The position numbers and the translations under genes are program-made. Below are positions 8,358 through 16,840 of a stretch of 64,000 nt of DNA, in pieces (within the stretch, counting starts at the first letter, position 1; every line of letters starts with the position of its first letter). This DNA comes from Hyphomicrobiales bacterium. Its GTDB lineage: Bacteria; Pseudomonadota; Alphaproteobacteria; Rhizobiales; Rhizobiaceae. Below the pieces are notes generated by a model, which was not told the origin of the DNA, did not search any database, and was given only the letters and a program-made list of their open reading frames with translations. The stretch spans positions 119,559-183,558 of the forward strand of contig UCEU01000009.1 of the NCBI GenBank assembly GCA_900471485.1. Direction: 5' to 3'.

Positions 8358-10964
8358 ATGATGTCGAAGCACGCCGATCTGGAAGATATTGAAGTAACGG
8401 AAGAATCCACCTTTGCCGGCTTTTTTCGGCGATACAGGACACATCTCGCGGCCATCGCGACGCTGATCGTGTTCTGCATGGTCGGCTTCGCCATCGAGCA
8501 GCTGACCACCGAGGTGCGCTACGACGATGTCGTCCAGGCGCTTGCCGACACGACCGTGAGCTCGATCCTGCTGGCGCTGTTCTTCACGGCTTTGAGTTTC
8601 CTGGCACTGGTGTTCTACGACGTGAACGCCATCGAGTATGTCGGCAAGAGGCTTCCATTTCCGCAGGTGGCGCTGACCGCCTTCAGCGCTTACGCGGTCG
8701 GAAACACCGCGGGTTTCGGCGCGCTCAGCGGCGGTGCGATCCGCTATCGGGCCTATTCCAGGCTTGGGCTGACGCCCGAGGAAATCGGGCGGGTCATCGC
8801 CTTCGTGACAATCGCTTTCGGCCTCGGCCTTGCAGGCGTCGGGTCCATCGCGCTTTTGGCCATCGCCGATGAGATCGCGCCGCTGATTGGTGTCAGCAGC
8901 ATATTGTTGCGGTTGATCGGCGGCGCCATCGTGCTGGTTCTGGCGGCGGGCGTCGTGCTCGGGCGCGGCGGGCGGGCGCTGGAGATCGGCCGTTTCTCCA
9001 TCCGGCTTCCCGATTCCGCTACATGGTCGCGGCAGTTTCTTGTCGCCGCCTTCGATATCGCGGCCTCCGCGACCGTTCTTTATGTGCTCTTGCCTCAGAC
9101 GGCTATCAGCTGGCCTGTATTCCTCGCAGTCTATGCGATTGCCGTCGGCCTCGGTGTGCTCAGCCATGTTCCGGCCGGCCTCGGCGTGTTCGAAACCGTC
9201 ATCATTGCCGCGCTCGGCAGCGCCGTGAATATCGATGCCGTGCTCGGCTCGTTGGTGCTTTATCGCCTGATCTATCACGTCGTGCCGCTGCTGATCGCGG
9301 TGCTTGCCGTATCGGCCACGGAACTGCGGCGCTTTGCCGATCATCCGGTTGCCTCGGGCATCCGGCGCATCGGCATCCGCCTAATGCCGCAGTTGCTTTC
9401 GGCACTGGCGCTGCTTCTCGGTGTCATGCTGATCTTCTCGAGCGTAACGCCGACGCCGGACGAAAACCTCGCGCTGCTCGCAGACTACCTGCCGCTGCCG
9501 ATCGTCGAGGGCGCGCATTTCCTGTCCAGCGTTCTCGGGCTTGCGCTCGTGGTCGCGGCACGTGGTCTCGGCCAGCGTCTCGACGGCGCCTGGTGGGTGA
9601 CGATTCTTTCCGCAGCCGCGGCGCTCACCCTTTCGCTGCTCAAGGCGATCGCGCTTGTCGAAGCCTGCTTCTTGGCATTCCTGATTTTCGGGCTGTTCGT
9701 CAGCCGACGCCTGTTCCGCCGGCGCGCGTCGCTGTTCCACCAAACGCTGACGGCGTCTTGGCTGACGGCTATTGCCGTTGTCTGCGTCGGCGCGATCGTC
9801 ATCCTGCTCTTCGTGTACCGTGATGTCGATTACAGCAACCAGCTCTGGTGGCAGTTCGAGTTTACCGGCGAGGCACCGCGAAGCCTGCGCGCCGCGCTCG
9901 GCATCACCATCATCTCCTCCTTCATCGCCGTCTTCAGCCTGTTGCGGCCGGCGACGACCAAGCCCGAGCCGGCGACCGACGCCGCGCTGCAGAATGCCGT
10001 CGATATCGTCGAGAAGCAGCGTTACGCCGACGCCAACCTGGTGCGCATGGGCGACAAGAGCGTGATGTTCTCCGAAAAGGGTGATGCCTTCATCATGTAC
10101 GGTCGGCAGGGGCGCTCGTGGATCGCTCTGTTCGATCCGATCGGCGAGCGCAGCGCCATTCCCGAACTTGTCTGGCGTTTCGTCGAGACGGCACGCGCGG
10201 CGGGATGCCGCGCGGTGTTTTACCAGATATCACCGGCGCTGCTTTCGCACTGCGCCGATGCGGGGCTCCGAGCCTTCAAGCTCGGTGAGCTCGCCGTCTC
10301 CGACCTTTCCACCTTCGAGATGAAGGGCGGCAAGTGGGCGAACCTGCGCCAGACCGCCAGCCGCGCCCAACGCGACGGGCTGACATTCGAGGTTATCAAT
10401 TCCGAAGACGTGCCCGGCGTGATGGACGAACTGGCGGCGGTTTCGGATGCCTGGCTTGCGGATCATAACGCCAAGGAGAAGGGCTTTTCGCTCGGTGCGT
10501 TCACGCCTGACTACATCCTCGCCCAGCCGGTCGGCATCCTGAAGCTCGAGGGCAAGATCGTTGCCTTCGCCAATATCCTGATCACCGGCGCCAAGGACGA
10601 GGGCACCATCGACCTGATGCGCTTCTCGCCGGATGCGCCAAAGGGTTCCATGGACTTCCTGTTCGTGCAGATCATGGAATATCTGCGCGCCGAGGGCTTC
10701 TCGCACTTCAACCTCGGCATGGCCCCGCTTTCGGGCATGTCGAAGCGCGAGACGGCGCCGGTTTGGGACCGCATCGGCAGCACCGTGTTCGAGCACGGCG
10801 AGCGCTTCTACAACTTCAAGGGCCTCAGGGCCTTCAAATCCAAGTTTCACCCTCAATGGCATCCGCGCTATCTTGCGGTGTCCGGAGGAGGCAATCCGAT
10901 GATCGCTTTGATGGATGCGACACTCCTGATCGGCGGCGGATTGAAAGGGGTCGTGAGGAAATGA
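8358..10964 (+). CDS. lpiA: Lysyl-phosphatidylglycerol synthase/flippase (LpiA, MprF family)
   Basis: An 868-residue integral membrane protein. The N-terminal half has about 12–14 hydrophobic segments (flippase and UPF0104-like part, with NTAGFGALSGGAIRYRAYSRLGL typical of MprF). The C-terminal 330 residues form the soluble DUF2156 GNAT-like aminoacyltransferase domain (DKSVMFSEKGDAFIMYG, then LGMAPLSGMSKRE). It transfers lysine from Lys-tRNA to phosphatidylglycerol and moves the product to the outer leaflet, lowering surface charge and protecting against acid and cationic peptides. The start may be 8358 or the next codon, 8361. The stop overlaps the acvB start by 4 bases (ATGA), the lpiA–atvA/acvB operon known from R. 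tropici and Agrobacterium. Confidence 0.93.
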   Translation: MMSKHADLEDIEVTEESTFAGFFRRYRTHLAAIATLIVFCMVGFAIEQLTTEVRYDDVVQALADTTVSSILLALFFTALSFLALVFYDVNAIEYVGKRLPFPQVALTAFSAYAVGNTAGFGALSGGAIRYRAYSRLGLTPEEIGRVIAFVTIAFGLGLAGVGSIALLAIADEIAPLIGVSSILLRLIGGAIVLVLAAGVVLGRGGRALEIGRFSIRLPDSATWSRQFLVAAFDIAASATVLYVLLPQTAISWPVFLAVYAIAVGLGVLSHVPAGLGVFETVIIAALGSAVNIDAVLGSLVLYRLIYHVVPLLIAVLAVSATELRRFADHPVASGIRRIGIRLMPQLLSALALLLGVMLIFSSVTPTPDENLALLADYLPLPIVEGAHFLSSVLGLALVVAARGLGQRLDGAWWVTILSAAAALTLSLLKAIALVEACFLAFLIFGLFVSRRLFRRRASLFHQTLTASWLTAIAVVCVGAIVILLFVYRDVDYSNQLWWQFEFTGEAPRSLRAALGITIISSFIAVFSLLRPATTKPEPATDAALQNAVDIVEKQRYADANLVRMGDKSVMFSEKGDAFIMYGRQGRSWIALFDPIGERSAIPELVWRFVETARAAGCRAVFYQISPALLSHCADAGLRAFKLGELAVSDLSTFEMKGGKWANLRQTASRAQRDGLTFEVINSEDVPGVMDELAAVSDAWLADHNAKEKGFSLGAFTPDYILAQPVGILKLEGKIVAFANILITGAKDEGTIDLMRFSPDAPKGSMDFLFVQIMEYLRAEGFSHFNLGMAPLSGMSKRETAPVWDRIGSTVFEHGERFYNFKGLRAFKSKFHPQWHPRYLAVSGGGNPMIALMDATLLIGGGLKGVVRK

Positions 10965-12343
10965 TGAAAAGACACATTCTGGCCGCCGCCTGTGCGCTGG
11001 CGCTCTCCATTCCCGCCGCACGCGCGGCCGACGAGACGACGCAGGAGTTCGAGACCGGGCTCATCCCGTCACCGCACATCTTCCTGCCCGACGGTGACGT
11101 GAAAGGCGCCGTGATGCTGATCTCGGATGCCGCGGGCTGGGGCGACAAGGAGAAGACGGAAGCCGACCGGCTGGTGGGCGAGGGGGCCGTTGTCATCGGC
11201 GTCGATTTCCCGTCCTATATGGAGGCGCTGCGTAAATACGACGTCAGCGACAATGACGGCTGTATCTATCTGGTCTCCGATATCGAGTCGCTCAGCCAGC
11301 AGGTGCAGCGCGCCGCCGGAAACAGCCCGTACCATCTGCCGATCATTGCCGGTATCGGCGAGGGTGGGGCGCTGGCGCTGGCAATCGCCGCGCAGACGCC
11401 GGATGCGACCATCGGCCAGACGCTGGCGATCGATCCGCTGGCCGGTATTCCGCTGACGCAGCAGCTCTGCACGCCGGCCAAGAAGCAGACGATCGGCGAC
11501 CGGATGATCTACGGTCTCAGCGACATTGCGCTGCCGGATCCGATCATTGCGGCCTTCACGTCGGCGGCCAACAAGGATGGCCGCGCGCACGCCGAAGAAC
11601 TGAAGAAGGCCCATACTGACATCGATATCCGCGATTCCGAGGATGATGCGCAGACGACGCTGAGCGACACGCTCGACGACCTGATCGCCGCGTCCGGCAA
11701 TGCCGACAATCCGCTCGGGCTGCCGCTGACGATCCTCGACGCCAAGCCGGCCTTCGATACGATGGCGATCATCTATTCCGGCGATGGCGGCTGGCGCGAT
11801 ATCGACAAGGAAGTGGGGGCTGCGCTGCAGAAGCAGGGCATTCCCGTGGTCGGCGTGGATTCGCTGCATTACTTCTGGTCGGAGCGTAAGCCGCAGGAAA
11901 CCGCCGACGATCTCGGCAAGATCATCGAGCTCTACCGCAAGCAATGGAAGGTCAAGCACGTGTTGCTGGTCGGCTATTCCTTCGGCGCGGACGTCGTGCC
12001 GGCCGCCTTCTCGCGGCTGAAGCCGGCAGCCAAGAGCACCGTTGCGCAGATCTCGCTGCTGTCGCTGTCGCACGAGGTGGACTATCAGATCTCCGTCATG
12101 GGCTGGCTGGGCGCCAAGACAGAAGGCGCCGGCGGGGACCCGGTGAACGATCTCAAGGCCGTCGATCCGAAGCTCGTCCAGTGCGTCTACGGCAAGGAAG
12201 ACGACGACGAGGTTGCCTGCCCTGACCTGAAGGACAGCGGCGTCGATGTCATAGCGCTCGCCGGCGACCATCACTTCGACGAAAATTACGAGCTGCTCAG
12301 CAAGACGATCATCGACGGGCTGAAGGCGCGGCTGCAGGATTAG
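10961..12343 (+). CDS. acvB: AcvB/VirJ-family virulence protein (lysyl-PG hydrolase)
   Basis: A 460-residue secreted alpha/beta hydrolase. A cleavable signal peptide covers about residues 1–23 (ends ARAADE). Two related VirJ-like halves follow; the second contains the nucleophile-elbow motif GYSFGADVVP and the family motif IYSGDGGWRDID. In Agrobacterium AcvB hydrolyses lysyl-phosphatidylglycerol in the periplasm and is needed for virulence and acid tolerance; the R. tropici homologue is called AtvA. Translational coupling to lpiA places synthesis and breakdown of the same lipid in one operon. The 3' end overlaps the convergent dinB-like gene by 4 bases. Confidence 0.92.
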   Translation: MMKRHILAAACALALSIPAARAADETTQEFETGLIPSPHIFLPDGDVKGAVMLISDAAGWGDKEKTEADRLVGEGAVVIGVDFPSYMEALRKYDVSDNDGCIYLVSDIESLSQQVQRAAGNSPYHLPIIAGIGEGGALALAIAAQTPDATIGQTLAIDPLAGIPLTQQLCTPAKKQTIGDRMIYGLSDIALPDPIIAAFTSAANKDGRAHAEELKKAHTDIDIRDSEDDAQTTLSDTLDDLIAASGNADNPLGLPLTILDAKPAFDTMAIIYSGDGGWRDIDKEVGAALQKQGIPVVGVDSLHYFWSERKPQETADDLGKIIELYRKQWKVKHVLLVGYSFGADVVPAAFSRLKPAAKSTVAQISLLSLSHEVDYQISVMGWLGAKTEGAGGDPVNDLKAVDPKLVQCVYGKEDDDEVACPDLKDSGVDVIALAGDHHFDENYELLSKTIIDGLKARLQD

Positions 12344-12903
12344 TCCATAATCCTTGCTTCGCTACATCCGAGGGCGGCGATCTCGTCGCCCCGGAACCTG
12401 GCGTCGTCCGCGACGATGAATTCGTCCAGCTGCGGCGGCTTCACGCCGGTGCCTGCCAGCATGGCATGCACCTGGCCGCGATGATGCGTCTGGTGCTGGA
12501 AGAGATGGTTGAGCACATCCTCCATCCGTTCCCGCTGAATTCGCTCGCCGCGATGGATCTCGACGGTCGAGACCAGCTTCTGCGGCGAGAGCGCTTCGGC
12601 GAGCGTCACCAATCTTGCATCGACGGCCTTCTGTTCGGCGGCAAGGCTTGCGATATCGGGGCAGGGCTCCTCGACCGCCCAGGCCTGCGGCCCCAGCGTG
12701 CCGCCCTCAAGCGCATCGACATAGAACCAGTCCACCGTCAGGATATGGTTCAGCGTCGCCTTGATCGACGGGAAGAAGCTGACGCGTGGCGCTTCGAATT
12801 CGCCGGGCTGCAACAGCACGCAGGCCATGTGGAGCCGATGATTGGCGAGCGCGTTGTTATAGGCGAGCTTGCGGAAGGATCGGGAAGGGTCGAAATCGGG
12901 CAT
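12340..12903 (-). CDS. DinB-family four-helix metalloprotein
   Basis: A 187-residue cytoplasmic protein of the DinB/YfiT superfamily. Histidines expected for the metal site are present (HILTVDWFYVD near residue 53; HLFQHQTHHRGQVHAML near residue 135). Members are thiol-dependent transferases or DNA-damage-inducible proteins of unknown substrate. It follows ruvB by 34 bases on the same strand, so it may be the last gene of the ruv transcript, which would suit a stress or DNA-damage role; that is inference. It converges on acvB with a 4-base overlap and no room for a separate terminator. Confidence 0.85.
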   Translation of the reverse strand: MPDFDPSRSFRKLAYNNALANHRLHMACVLLQPGEFEAPRVSFFPSIKATLNHILTVDWFYVDALEGGTLGPQAWAVEEPCPDIASLAAEQKAVDARLVTLAEALSPQKLVSTVEIHRGERIQRERMEDVLNHLFQHQTHHRGQVHAMLAGTGVKPPQLDEFIVADDARFRGDEIAALGCSEARIMD

Positions 12904-12937
12904 GTCGCGTTTCCTCCTCGCTCGGGTTTGCAGCCTT

Positions 12938-13978
12938 TCAATCGTCCTGCTGGAACAGTCTGAACTGCGCGGCCTCCAGATCCTTCGGCGGCTGCATGCC
13001 GAGGTGCTTCCAGGCGGTGGCGGTCAGCACACGGCCGCGCGGGGTGCGCTGGATGAAGCCCTGCTGGATCATATAGGGCTCGATGATATCCTCGATCGCA
13101 TCGCGCGGCTCCGAGAGGCCGGCAGCGATCGTTTCGATGCCGACGGGGCCGCCGCCGAAATTCACGGCGATCATGTTGAGATAGCGCTTGTCGAGCTGAT
13201 CGAGGCCGAGATTGTCGACCAGCAGACGGGTCAGCGCCTCGTCGGCGATCTCGCGGGTGACGGCTTCGGCTCTCGCGACCTCGGCGAAATCGCGGACGCG
13301 GCGCAGAAGACGGCCGGCGATGCGGGGGGTGCCGCGGGCGCGGCGCGCGATCTCGCGGGCGCCTTCGTCCGTCATCGGCAGGTTCATCAGCCGCGCGCCG
13401 CGGCGCACGATCAGCTCCAATTCGTCGACGGTGTAGAAGGAGAGCCGCACCGGGATGCCGAAGCGGTCGCGCAGCGGCGTCGTCAGAAGGCCGAGGCGGG
13501 TGGTGGCGGCGACCAGCGTGAACTTCGACAGGTCGATCTTCACCGAACGCGCAGCCGGGCCTTCGCCGATGATGAGGTCGAGCTGGAAGTCCTCCATGGC
13601 GGGATAGAGGATTTCCTCGACAGCGGGGCTCAGGCGATGGATTTCGTCGATGAAGAGCACGTCGCGCTCCTCGAGGTTGGTCAGCAACGCCGCCAGATCG
13701 CCGGCCTTGGCGATGACGGGGCCTGATGTCGAGCGGAAGTTCACGCCGAGCTCCTTGGCCATGATCTGTGCCAGCGTCGTCTTGCCGAGGCCGGGCGGGC
13801 CGACGAAAAGAACGTGATCGAGCGCCTCGCCACGGTTCTTCGCCGCCTCGATGAAGATTTTCAGATTGGCGCGGGCCTCGGCTTGGCCGGTGAACTCGTC
13901 GAGCGACTGCGGCCGCAACGTCGCGTCGAAATCCTCGCCGCGTTTTTCCGGGGTGATGAGACGGGCGGTGTCGGTCAT
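12938..13978 (-). CDS. ruvB: Holliday junction branch migration helicase RuvB
   Basis: A 346-residue AAA+ ATPase that drives branch migration of Holliday junctions with RuvA. Walker A is GPPGLGKTT at residues 60–68, Walker B ends DEIH at residues 111–114, and the C-terminal winged helix holds TPRGRVLT. Length is normal. The ATG overlaps the stop of an upstream VapC toxin gene by 4 bases, so translation of ruvB is probably coupled to the toxin gene. This is not the usual direct ruvA–ruvB contact. Confidence 0.97.
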   Translation of the reverse strand: MTDTARLITPEKRGEDFDATLRPQSLDEFTGQAEARANLKIFIEAAKNRGEALDHVLFVGPPGLGKTTLAQIMAKELGVNFRSTSGPVIAKAGDLAALLTNLEERDVLFIDEIHRLSPAVEEILYPAMEDFQLDLIIGEGPAARSVKIDLSKFTLVAATTRLGLLTTPLRDRFGIPVRLSFYTVDELELIVRRGARLMNLPMTDEGAREIARRARGTPRIAGRLLRRVRDFAEVARAEAVTREIADEALTRLLVDNLGLDQLDKRYLNMIAVNFGGGPVGIETIAAGLSEPRDAIEDIIEPYMIQQGFIQRTPRGRVLTATAWKHLGMQPPKDLEAAQFRLFQQDD

Positions 13979-14379
13979 GCGAGAAGTTCCATTCCGGGGA
14001 CGCGGGATGCGGCTTTTCTATCGAATGTTTTGATCGCTGCACATCCTTCCTGCAGCGAACGTGCGGCAATCAGCGCGTCGGCAAAGTCGGCATTCTCAGT
14101 CAACACCAGCCGGAGTGCTTTCACAACCAGATCATGATGTTCCACGACAAGCCCGCGTGTCCTGAGGAGGCTTTCGATTGCCCTGATGGTGTCTTGCCTG
14201 GAGAAGCCGAGCTTTGCCCAAAGCGCCCAATTGAGTTCGAGGATCGCGACCAACGGTAGAAATACCATGTAGTCTCGGCCCAACCCTTCGGCAAGCTTCA
14301 GGGCGGCGCGACGCTGCCGTGGATCGTCGTCGGTCAAAAGGCGGATGACGACGTTGGTGTCCAGCCCGATCATTTTCAT
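13975..14379 (-). CDS. vapC: VapC-type PIN-domain toxin (first pair, between ruvA and ruvB)
   Basis: A 134-residue PIN-domain ribonuclease. The acidic active-site residues are visible: LDTN at residues 6–9, ELNW near 50, DFADALIAA near 100 and FDRKA near 120. Such toxins cleave tRNA or rRNA when freed from their antitoxin. The start overlaps the antitoxin stop by 4 bases (ATGA), and its own stop overlaps the ruvB start in the same way. A second ATG two codons in (14373) is also possible. No key residue seems lost, so it looks functional. Confidence 0.9.
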   Translation of the reverse strand: MKMIGLDTNVVIRLLTDDDPRQRRAALKLAEGLGRDYMVFLPLVAILELNWALWAKLGFSRQDTIRAIESLLRTRGLVVEHHDLVVKALRLVLTENADFADALIAARSLQEGCAAIKTFDRKAASRVPGMELLA

Positions 14380-14666
14380 GCGGCGACGTCAGGCTTGCTG
14401 TCGTCGTCGGCTGTGTCGAGCGCGTTGGTGCCAGCGGCGGCTGCGACCGCTGCATCGATCTCCGAGAGTGTCGCCGGGCCATTCGGCGCCGATCCCAGCA
14501 GGCCGGCAAGGTCCTTGAGATCGATGTTCTTGGGCGTCACGATCACCTCGCCGTCGACCATGCTGTAAATGAGCTGATCTCCGGGGCGCAGATTAAGGGC
14601 TTCCCGCATTTCCTTCGGGATGGTGACCTGTCCCTTGGCAGACAATGTTGCTTCCCAAACCGTCAT
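14376..14666 (-). CDS. vapB: AbrB/MazE-type antitoxin of the first VapBC pair
   Basis: A 96-residue protein. The swapped-hairpin AbrB DNA-binding domain is at the N-terminus (LSAKGQVTIPKEMREALNLRPGD, residues about 8–30). The flexible Ala/Asp-rich C-terminal half should neutralise the PIN toxin. The ATG at 14666 is chosen because the frame extension upstream runs into the ruvA–vapB intergenic palindrome. That palindrome (14706–14731) is a candidate autoregulatory operator. Confidence 0.88.
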   Translation of the reverse strand: MTVWEATLSAKGQVTIPKEMREALNLRPGDQLIYSMVDGEVIVTPKNIDLKDLAGLLGSAPNGPATLSEIDAAVAAAAGTNALDTADDDSKPDVAA

Positions 14667-14705
14667 AGTTGGCTCCTTGTCTTGCGATCGGACAATAGCA
14701 GAAAC

Positions 14706-14731
14706 TTCCGACAAATTCAAAATTGTCGGAA
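14706..14731 (-). promoter_or_regulatory. Inverted repeat upstream of vapB (candidate operator)
   Basis: Perfect 9-bp arms TTCCGACAA (14706–14714) and TTGTCGGAA (14723–14731) with an 8-base AT-rich centre. It lies between the ruvA stop and the antitoxin start. No T run follows on the minus strand, so an operator bound by the AbrB-type antitoxin is more likely than a terminator. Confidence 0.5.
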
Positions 14732-14732
14732 T

Positions 14733-15350
14733 TTACCGCGACAGTTCCTTCAGCCCCAACCGGATCAGCTTGGCGCTGTCGGCGCCTTCTCCCGCCGTCT
14801 TCATTGCCGCAGCCACGGCGTTGGCGGCCTGGTCTCTGCTGTAACCGAGATTGGTGAGGGCCGAGACGGCGTCTGCGACGGGGGCGGAGGCGACGCCTTC
14901 GCCGAGTTCCTGCTTGAGGCCGATATTGGCCGATGCCTCGCCGGCGAAGGCGGGGGCCTTGTTCTTCAATTCTGTGACGATGCGGACGGCGACCTTGGGG
15001 CCGACGCCGTTGGCGCGGGAGATCGATGTCTTGTCCTGCAGGGCGATGGCGTTGGCGAGTTCGCCAGGCGTCAGCGTCGAAAGCACCGCAAGGGCGACCT
15101 TGGCGCCGACGCCCTGGACGCTCTGCAGCAGGTTGAACCATTCACGCTCAAGGGCATTCATGAAGCCGAAGAGCTTAAGCTGGTCTTCGCGGACATAGGT
15201 CTCGATGAAGAGAATGCAGGCTTCGCCCACCGAGCCGATGCGCGACAGGGTGCGCGCCGAGCAATGGGCGACGTAGCAGACGCCGTGCACATCGACGAGC
15301 ACATAGTCGTCGCCGATTTCGTCGATGGTGCCTTTGAGCTTGCCGATCAT
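14733..15350 (-). CDS. ruvA: Holliday junction DNA-binding protein RuvA
   Basis: A 205-residue protein of normal length. The N-terminal OB fold ([26 protein letters not shown], first part), two helix-hairpin-helix segments around residues 70–125 ([28 protein letters not shown]) and the C-terminal UBA-like domain III ([12 protein letters not shown]) that contacts RuvB are all present. RuvA tetramers hold the four-way junction flat and load RuvB. It is flanked by VapBC pairs on both sides. Confidence 0.97.
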   Translation of the reverse strand: MIGKLKGTIDEIGDDYVLVDVHGVCYVAHCSARTLSRIGSVGEACILFIETYVREDQLKLFGFMNALEREWFNLLQSVQGVGAKVALAVLSTLTPGELANAIALQDKTSISRANGVGPKVAVRIVTELKNKAPAFAGEASANIGLKQELGEGVASAPVADAVSALTNLGYSRDQAANAVAAAMKTAGEGADSAKLIRLGLKELSR

Positions 15351-15375
15351 GTTGGGTGGTCCGCCGGTTGAGAGT

Positions 15376-15795
15376 TCAAATGGGATGGGTTTCGGGCGTG
15401 ATGAGGTCGAGCGCCGGGAAATAGGCCCGGTAGCGTCCGGGATCGCGGGTGAGCAGGCGATGGGAGCGAACGGACGCGTGGGCGCCGATCAGGAAATCCG
15501 GCAGGGTGCGTTCGCGCGCGCCCCCGGCACGGCGGTAGGCGATGTGGGCCATTCCAGCCTGATAGGCCGCAGGAAAGGGCACTGCTTCGCGCACCAGATT
15601 AAGACGCGCAAGCATGAACATGAGCTGATCCTCACTCGGCGCCATGCTCGCCAGCTCGGCCCAGACGATCGGCGTGAGGATAAACTGCGCTTGCGGCCGC
15701 AGCCTCAAAATCATCTCCGACGACCATTCCTTGAATTGCGTTTCCGGCCCAAAAACATCGATGAAGACGTTGGTATCAACGAGGACCGAGGTCAT
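15376..15795 (-). CDS. vapC: VapC-type PIN-domain toxin (second pair, between ruvC and ruvA)
   Basis: A 139-residue PIN-domain protein not closely similar to the other VapC. Active-site acids are seen in [11 protein letters not shown] (residues 5–15), WAELAS (about 45), LPDFLIGAH (about 100) and LTRDP (about 115). It overlaps the 3' end of its antitoxin gene by 20 bases and ends 25 bases before ruvA. Confidence 0.9.
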   Translation of the reverse strand: MTSVLVDTNVFIDVFGPETQFKEWSSEMILRLRPQAQFILTPIVWAELASMAPSEDQLMFMLARLNLVREAVPFPAAYQAGMAHIAYRRAGGARERTLPDFLIGAHASVRSHRLLTRDPGRYRAYFPALDLITPETHPI

Positions 15796-16039
15796 CGCGC
15801 GGCCCCCTCAGCCATTCCATATACTCGTCGGTGGTCATGCCGAGCGTGTCGAACGTACCCGACACGCTTTTCAGCCACGTCGCGAATTCTTCGTCCGATG
15901 TGGATTTGCCTTCGGCGACAACGACGAGCCGAGCGCCTTTCTCGTCCGCGACAAAATCCACCTCCGACCCCGGGCCGATGTTCAATCGGTCGCGGATCTC
16001 CTTGGGGATCGTCACCTGGCCTTTTTCGGTTACTCGCAT
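15776..16039 (-). CDS. vapB: AbrB/MazE-type antitoxin of the second VapBC pair
   Basis: An 87-residue protein. The N-terminal AbrB fold has EKGQVTIPKEIRDRLNIGPG (residues 5–24); the acidic/aromatic C-terminus (DEYMEWLRG) is the likely toxin-binding tail. A perfect palindrome covers the region just before the ATG, including the GAGAGG ribosome site, so binding would block both transcription and translation. Confidence 0.88.
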   Translation of the reverse strand: MRVTEKGQVTIPKEIRDRLNIGPGSEVDFVADEKGARLVVVAEGKSTSDEEFATWLKSVSGTFDTLGMTTDEYMEWLRGPRDDLGPR

Positions 16040-16040
16040 G

Positions 16041-16061
16041 GTAATACCTCTCAGGTATTAC
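16041..16061 (-). promoter_or_regulatory. Palindromic operator over the antitoxin ribosome site
   Basis: Perfect 9-bp arms GTAATACCT (16041–16049) and AGGTATTAC (16053–16061) separated by CTC, ending one base before the vapB start codon. On the minus strand the centre supplies the ribosome site GAGAGG. A promoter-like TTGACT (16081–16086, minus) and TAAGTA (16059–16064, minus) with 16-base spacing overlaps it. Confidence 0.7.
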
Positions 16062-16093
16062 TTATCACCAAATGAGAACAAGTCAAGAACAAG

Positions 16094-16606
16094 CTAGCCG
16101 GCAAGCGCTGCCATGCGCATGCGGGCGCCGCCGCGGTTGTGGGCGTGGCAGATGGCGATGGCAAGCGCGTCGGCGGCGTCGTCGCCCTTGAACTCGGCCT
16201 TCGGCATCAGGATCTTCAGCATCATGTGGATCTGCTTCTTCTCGGCGTGGCCGACGCCGATCACGGCCTTCTTTACCGCATTCGGCGCGTATTCCGAGAC
16301 GTGCAGGCCGGCGCGGGCGGGGACCAGCATGGCGATGCCGCGGGCCTGGCCGAGCTTCAGCGTCGCCACGGCGTCCTTGTTGACGAAGGTCTGCTCGACG
16401 GCCGCTTCGTCGGGTTGATGCAGGTGGACCACGTCGGCAAGGCCGTCATGCAGCTGGCAGAGGCGCGAGGCGAGGTCCATGTCGCCATCGGATGTCACGG
16501 TACCGGAGGCGACGAAGCGCAACGAATTGCCCAGCGTCTCGATGACACCCCAGCCGGTGCGGCGCAGGCCGGGGTCGATGCCGATGATACGAATCGCGCT
16601 TTGCAT
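16094..16606 (-). CDS. ruvC: Holliday junction endonuclease RuvC
   Basis: A 170-residue resolvase of normal length. The RNase-H-like catalytic acids are in place: the first Asp at residue 11 ([12 protein letters not shown]), Glu in [11 protein letters not shown] (about residue 70), and the C-terminal pair in [10 protein letters not shown] (about 143–146). It cuts Holliday junctions held by RuvAB. It is the first gene of the minus-strand ruv group; a 54-base gap with the vapB operator follows. Confidence 0.96.
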   Translation of the reverse strand: MQSAIRIIGIDPGLRRTGWGVIETLGNSLRFVASGTVTSDGDMDLASRLCQLHDGLADVVHLHQPDEAAVEQTFVNKDAVATLKLGQARGIAMLVPARAGLHVSEYAPNAVKKAVIGVGHAEKKQIHMMLKILMPKAEFKGDDAADALAIAICHAHNRGGARMRMAALAG

Positions 16607-16840
16607 GGCGGTACCCTATTTCAGATGGATTATAAGTGCCATCGATATGTGAACAAACCAAAAACATTGCGGGATTTCACTGATGGCGTTTACGTCGTTT
16701 TAAAGTCCGTGCGTGACGGTCATCACATCAATGAGAGGAGCCGGCCCGTTCAGGGACCAAGGCTTCCCGAGTTCTGCTTGCATCTGGCCGACGGGGCGTT
16801 CGCGTGCCGCCGGCCTTTGCCTTCCAGAGGGTTCGAGTCC

